Source of the DNA: an uncultured Prevotellaceae bacterium
Lineage (GTDB): Bacteria; Bacteroidota; Bacteroidia; Bacteroidales; Bacteroidaceae
DNA length: 15,047 nt
Assembly: GCA_902775075.1 (NCBI GenBank)
Contig: CACYKX010000043.1
Location: forward strand, 16,438 to 31,484
Direction: 5' to 3'
The position numbers and the translations under genes were made by a program. The notes beneath the pieces were generated by a model that saw only the letters and a program-made list of their open reading frames with translations, had not been told where the DNA came from and did not search any database. How positions within the stretch are numbered: position 1 is the stretch's first letter; every line of letters starts with the position of its first letter. This document shows positions 12,334 to 15,047 of this stretch, in pieces.

Positions 12334-13572
12334 TTAATCGAAGAATCCCGGTTGCTTGTATGCTATTCCCAACTCGCGATCTACCGTTGCTATGATTCCC
12401 TGTACCTGTCCCATAGCGAACATACGACCTAGGAAACTGTAACCTGCATTATAGCCTTTAGTCTCATCGCCCAACATGGTCATGCCATGGTCTACACGCA
12501 TAGGAAGTTGTGGGTTTACCTTCTCAAAGATTCGAGTCAGTTCGATGAGGTCGGCACGACCACCGAGATGACTTGCTTCGGTGAAATCGCCGTTAGGGAA
12601 CACATGACAAGAACGAAGATGTACGAACCAAGTGCGTGATGCAAACTGGCGTGCCAACTCCACAACATCATTCTGAGCACCGGCGCTTAGTGAACCGGCA
12701 CAGAAGGTGAGCCCGTTATGCTTGTTAGGAACAGCATTCAGGAACCATTCGATATCCTCCTTGCTTGTCACGATGCGAGGCAAACCGAGAATCTGGAATG
12801 GTGGGTCATCAGGATGTACACACATATACATATCGCATTCCTCGCATATAGGCATGATAGCTTCGAGGAAATATTTCATATTTTCGCGTAACTGGTTCTT
12901 GTCTATACCTTTATAGAGTGCCAATAATTCTCGGAACAGTTCGATAGGATGTTCATCATCTTCCTTGAAATTACCACTGACGAATCCCTGTGTCTTGATG
13001 ACGATATTTTCCACGAGGGCATGATCCTTTTCCGGAGTCATGGTCTCCTTGAGTTCGTCTACCTCTCTTAATATATCGCGACCGTTAGGTTTACCGTCAG
13101 GACCGAGCACCCTGAAGTTTGCCCAACTTTCACGAGCGTTCTCACGTTTCAAGATATAGATATCGAAATAAGCAAACTCAGGAATACTGAAGTATAGATT
13201 CGAAGTTCCGTTAGGATTAGCATGTAACAAATCTGTTCGTGCCCAGTCGAGGACAGGCATGAAGTTATAGCAGATTGTGTGAATGCCTTCTGCAGCCAAA
13301 TTGCGAAGGCTCTCCTTATAGACCTCTATCTGATGATCACGGTCAGGACCGGCGTATTTGATGGTTTCCACAACAGGAAGACTCTCGACAACGCTCCATC
13401 GCATGCCGTAACTTTCAATATATGATTTCAAATCATGAATCTTCTCACGAGTCCACACCTCACCGAGAGGTACATCGTGGAGAGCTGTTACAATTCCTTC
13501 TACACCAATTTGTTTTAGCATGGCCAGCGTGATATGATCATTTTTGCCGAACCATCTCCATGTTTTTTCCAT
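12334..13572 (-). CDS. uxuA: Mannonate dehydratase UxuA
   Basis: Cytosolic metal-dependent enzyme that dehydrates D-mannonate to 2-keto-3-deoxy-D-gluconate in glucuronate breakdown. The 412 residues are near the family's usual length of about 390-400. Recognisable are the N-terminal TWRWFGKND (4-12), CYNFMPVLDW (101-110), HPDDPPF (253-259), FCAGSLSAG (290-298), FVHLR (316-320), HLGG (335-338) and RVDHG (359-363). By comparison with known ManD/UxuA structures, His253, Cys291, His318 and Asp361 are the metal ligands; all are present. It is the first gene of a two-gene operon with uxuB. The promoter-like TACCTTTG lies 33 bases upstream of its ATG. Palindromes at 13672-13721, shared with the divergent GH5 gene, may control both. 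Confidence 0.97.
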   Translation of the reverse strand: MEKTWRWFGKNDHITLAMLKQIGVEGIVTALHDVPLGEVWTREKIHDLKSYIESYGMRWSVVESLPVVETIKYAGPDRDHQIEVYKESLRNLAAEGIHTICYNFMPVLDWARTDLLHANPNGTSNLYFSIPEFAYFDIYILKRENARESWANFRVLGPDGKPNGRDILREVDELKETMTPEKDHALVENIVIKTQGFVSGNFKEDDEHPIELFRELLALYKGIDKNQLRENMKYFLEAIMPICEECDMYMCVHPDDPPFQILGLPRIVTSKEDIEWFLNAVPNKHNGLTFCAGSLSAGAQNDVVELARQFASRTWFVHLRSCHVFPNGDFTEASHLGGRADLIELTRIFEKVNPQLPMRVDHGMTMLGDETKGYNAGYSFLGRMFAMGQVQGIIATVDRELGIAYKQPGFFD

Positions 13573-13604
13573 TTGTTTCTTGGTATTTTAATTATTTCTA
13601 TGCA

Positions 13605-13612
13605 CAAAGGTA
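13605..13612 (-). promoter_or_regulatory. uxuA promoter, -7 element TACCTTTG
   Basis: On the minus strand TACCTTTG (13612-13605) fits TAnnTTTG and is followed by TGCATAG. A start near 13598 gives a leader of about 26 bases to the ATG at 13572. The nearest TTTG upstream (13640-13637) is 24 bp away, further than usual. Confidence 0.45.
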
Positions 13613-13671
13613 AGCAAAAAAAGAGAAAGTAAATTGCAAAAAAACAAAAGTTTTGTCGGATGAATCAAAAT

Positions 13672-13721
13672 TTCAAACATTTGAACCAAATTTGAAAGTA
13701 TTTGGTACTTTACATAAAGTA
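13672..13721. promoter_or_regulatory. Two palindromes between uxuA and the GH5 gene (possible operators)
   Basis: TTCAAA-CA-TTTGAA (13672-13685) and TACTTTA-CA-TAAAGTA (13706-13721) are both perfect inverted repeats with the same CA centre, with centres 35 bp apart. They lie between the uxuA promoter (minus) and the GH5 start (plus). Uxu genes are often under a repressor that senses a uronate intermediate; that such a protein binds here is inference. Confidence 0.35.
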
Positions 13722-13739
13722 TCATTAACACAAAAATAC

Positions 13740-13747
13740 GATATTTG
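13740..13747 (+). promoter_or_regulatory. Weak promoter candidate for the GH5 gene, GATATTTG
   Basis: GATATTTG differs from TAnnTTTG only in its first base and is followed by TGGTG. A start near 13754 would leave about 40 bases before the ATG at 13795. No -33 TTTG is visible, so this may depend on an activator, or the true promoter may lie elsewhere. Confidence 0.35.
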
Positions 13748-13794
13748 TGGTGTTAAAAACTAATATTCTTATAACCTTAAAAAAATTATGCGAA

Positions 13795-15047
13795 ATGATT
13801 AAGAAAATTTTAGCTTCTTTTTTGGTGGCAATGTCTATGCCAATAGGAGCTTGGGCTCAGTTTGGAGTTGTAGAGCCCTTACACGTTGACGGGAATCAAC
13901 TTAAAGATCCGACAGGTCATAAGGTGGTACTGCATGGAGTAATGGACACACCTAATCCTTATTTTAACCACAATCGATGGGGATATGCATGCAATGACGG
14001 AACCGTGAGTACATGCATCAACTATTTTGAAAAGATGTTCGCTGCCATCACGGACACACGTCAGGGTGCTTATTGCAACATCTTCCGTCTTCATCTAGAT
14101 CCGTGTTGGACTAATGAAGGACAGGCAAATGGTGAGGCAGATATTTCTAAGTTTAGTGCGGCTCGTCTGCAGAAATATCTGAACTCTCTTTATTTCCCGA
14201 TAGCACAGAAAGCCTTGAATCATGGTTTGTATGTCGTTGTTCGCCCTCCTGGGGTGTGCCCTAAAGAACTTCGCGTGGGCGATGCTTATCAGAATTATCT
14301 GAAAACGGTTTGGAATATTGTATCGAGTAACTCGAATATCAAAAGTCATGCGGGTGTCATCTCTATTGAGTTGGCCAACGAACCTGTCCATATAACAAGC
14401 CAATGGGGGCAGAATTCTGCCAGTGCACTTCATGACTATTTCCAACCTATTGTGGATTTGATTCGTAAGAATGGTTTTACTGGTGTCATCTGGGTGCCTG
14501 GTACGGGCTACCAATCTCAATATCAGGACTACAAGACCAACCCTATTGTAGGTAGTAACATTGGTTATGCCGTACATGTCTATCCCGGATGGTATGGTCA
14601 GAAGGCTACGAATGCCACAAGTTGGGGATTTATCCAAAACTTCCAGAATCAAGTGCCGGTGGTAACGACCAACCCAATTCTCGTGAGTGAAATCGACTGG
14701 AGCCCCGAGAAACCGGGTACCGGTAAGTATAACGAGTTCGGCGAATGGGTAGGTTCCAATCAAGGAACATGGGGTACGGCGACAACCTCGAAATGGGGGA
14801 ATGCTTGGAAAGCCTGTATGGATCACTTTGGCAACATCAGTATGACCCTTACTAGTGCTGACGACTATGTCGACCTTGATACCTACTTGAAGTCCGGTCG
14901 GGTAACACCTTCCTTCGGTGGTAACCCGGAAGCTTGTGCCAAGGCTTGCTTTGACTGGTATGCAGAATATGCCAAGGTGAACTATGCACATAAGGGTGGC
15001 TCCGGTTCACAAGGTGAGCAGGGTGGTGGACAGGTACAACCACAGCC
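13795..15047 (+). CDS. Secreted glycoside hydrolase family 5 enzyme (5' part, runs off the window)
   Basis: The frame stays open from 13795 to the window's end (417 codons). Residues 1-21 are a signal peptide (MIKK, a hydrophobic core, AWA before Gln22). The catalytic domain follows: the GNQLKDPTGHKVVLHGV start (33-49) typical of GH5, Arg98 in FRLH, the acid/base Glu196 in ELANEPV, His261 and Tyr263 in HVYPG, and the nucleophile Glu299 in LVSEIDW. All GH5 key residues are present, so it should be an active endo-acting beta-glycanase; cellulase, mannanase or related activity cannot be told apart here. After about residue 400 a Gly/Ser/Gln-rich linker begins, so another domain or a sorting signal probably lies beyond. 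A four-codon frame starting at 13788 overlaps the ATG. Confidence 0.9.
   Translation, partial: MIKKILASFLVAMSMPIGAWAQFGVVEPLHVDGNQLKDPTGHKVVLHGVMDTPNPYFNHNRWGYACNDGTVSTCINYFEKMFAAITDTRQGAYCNIFRLHLDPCWTNEGQANGEADISKFSAARLQKYLNSLYFPIAQKALNHGLYVVVRPPGVCPKELRVGDAYQNYLKTVWNIVSSNSNIKSHAGVISIELANEPVHITSQWGQNSASALHDYFQPIVDLIRKNGFTGVIWVPGTGYQSQYQDYKTNPIVGSNIGYAVHVYPGWYGQKATNATSWGFIQNFQNQVPVVTTNPILVSEIDWSPEKPGTGKYNEFGEWVGSNQGTWGTATTSKWGNAWKACMDHFGNISMTLTSADDYVDLDTYLKSGRVTPSFGGNPEACAKACFDWYAEYAKVNYAHKGGSGSQGEQGGGQVQPQ

Noticed and set aside
14095..14991. 298-codon open frame on the minus strand
   Set aside because: It lies wholly opposite the GH5 gene, whose signal peptide and all catalytic residues are intact. 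The minus-strand product has no recognisable domain and no promoter.

Overview
The window looks like a chromosomal segment of a Bacteroidota bacterium, most likely order Bacteroidales and close to Prevotella/Segatella. Three things point there. Most intergenic regions carry the Bacteroidota -7 promoter element TAnnTTTG, several with TTTG about 20 bp upstream. Genes start after AT-rich leaders with no Shine-Dalgarno sequence. The gene families (membrane-anchored HTH regulators, a TPR/ferredoxin/2-oxoacid oxidoreductase operon, an SDR-type uxuB beside uxuA) are typical of that group. No rRNA, tRNA, IS element or CRISPR array was seen. This assignment is inference from signals and families, not a database match.

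Layout. 1-508: gene-poor leader region with three promoter-like sites and three hairpin terminators, possibly including a small RNA. 509-1207 (+): deoD, purine-nucleoside phosphorylase. 1225-1405 (-): a candidate small RNA or 16-codon gene with its own promoter and terminator. 1550-2551 (+): a membrane-anchored LuxR-type regulator. 2592-4001 (-): dnaA, converging on it. 4002-4510: dnaA promoter, AT-rich spacer and a strictly 22-bp-periodic array of five AGTTAACT palindromes that runs into the end of the next gene. 4511-5614 (-): a multi-TM AraC-type regulator with 21-bp-spaced direct repeats upstream of its own promoter. 5615-6076: divergent control region with a possible 23-codon ORF. 6077-7507 (+): aspA. 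7744-10675 (+): an operon of a short TPR-like protein, a 2x[4Fe-4S] ferredoxin and the alpha, beta and gamma subunits of a 2-oxoacid:ferredoxin oxidoreductase. 10676-11495: long non-coding stretch holding tandem terminators and a 30-codon gene on the minus strand. 11496-13572 (-): uxuA-uxuB, two steps of glucuronate catabolism. 13795-15047 (+): the 5' part of a secreted GH5 glycoside hydrolase that continues past the window.

How the genes fit together. aspA (aspartate to fumarate plus ammonia) and the ferredoxin-linked 2-oxoacid oxidoreductase fit an anaerobe that respires fumarate, makes succinate and moves electrons through ferredoxin. The GH5 enzyme and the divergent uxuAB pair fit plant-polysaccharide use with uronic acid side chains, but their functional link is inferred only from adjacency. 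deoD and dnaA are housekeeping genes. The two membrane-anchored regulators have no obvious target operon here beyond their own control regions.

The least ordinary parts are the spaces between genes: the 22-bp-phased palindrome array between the AraC-type gene and dnaA, paired direct or inverted repeats in front of several promoters, and three promoter- or terminator-bounded stretches that could be small RNAs or very small proteins.
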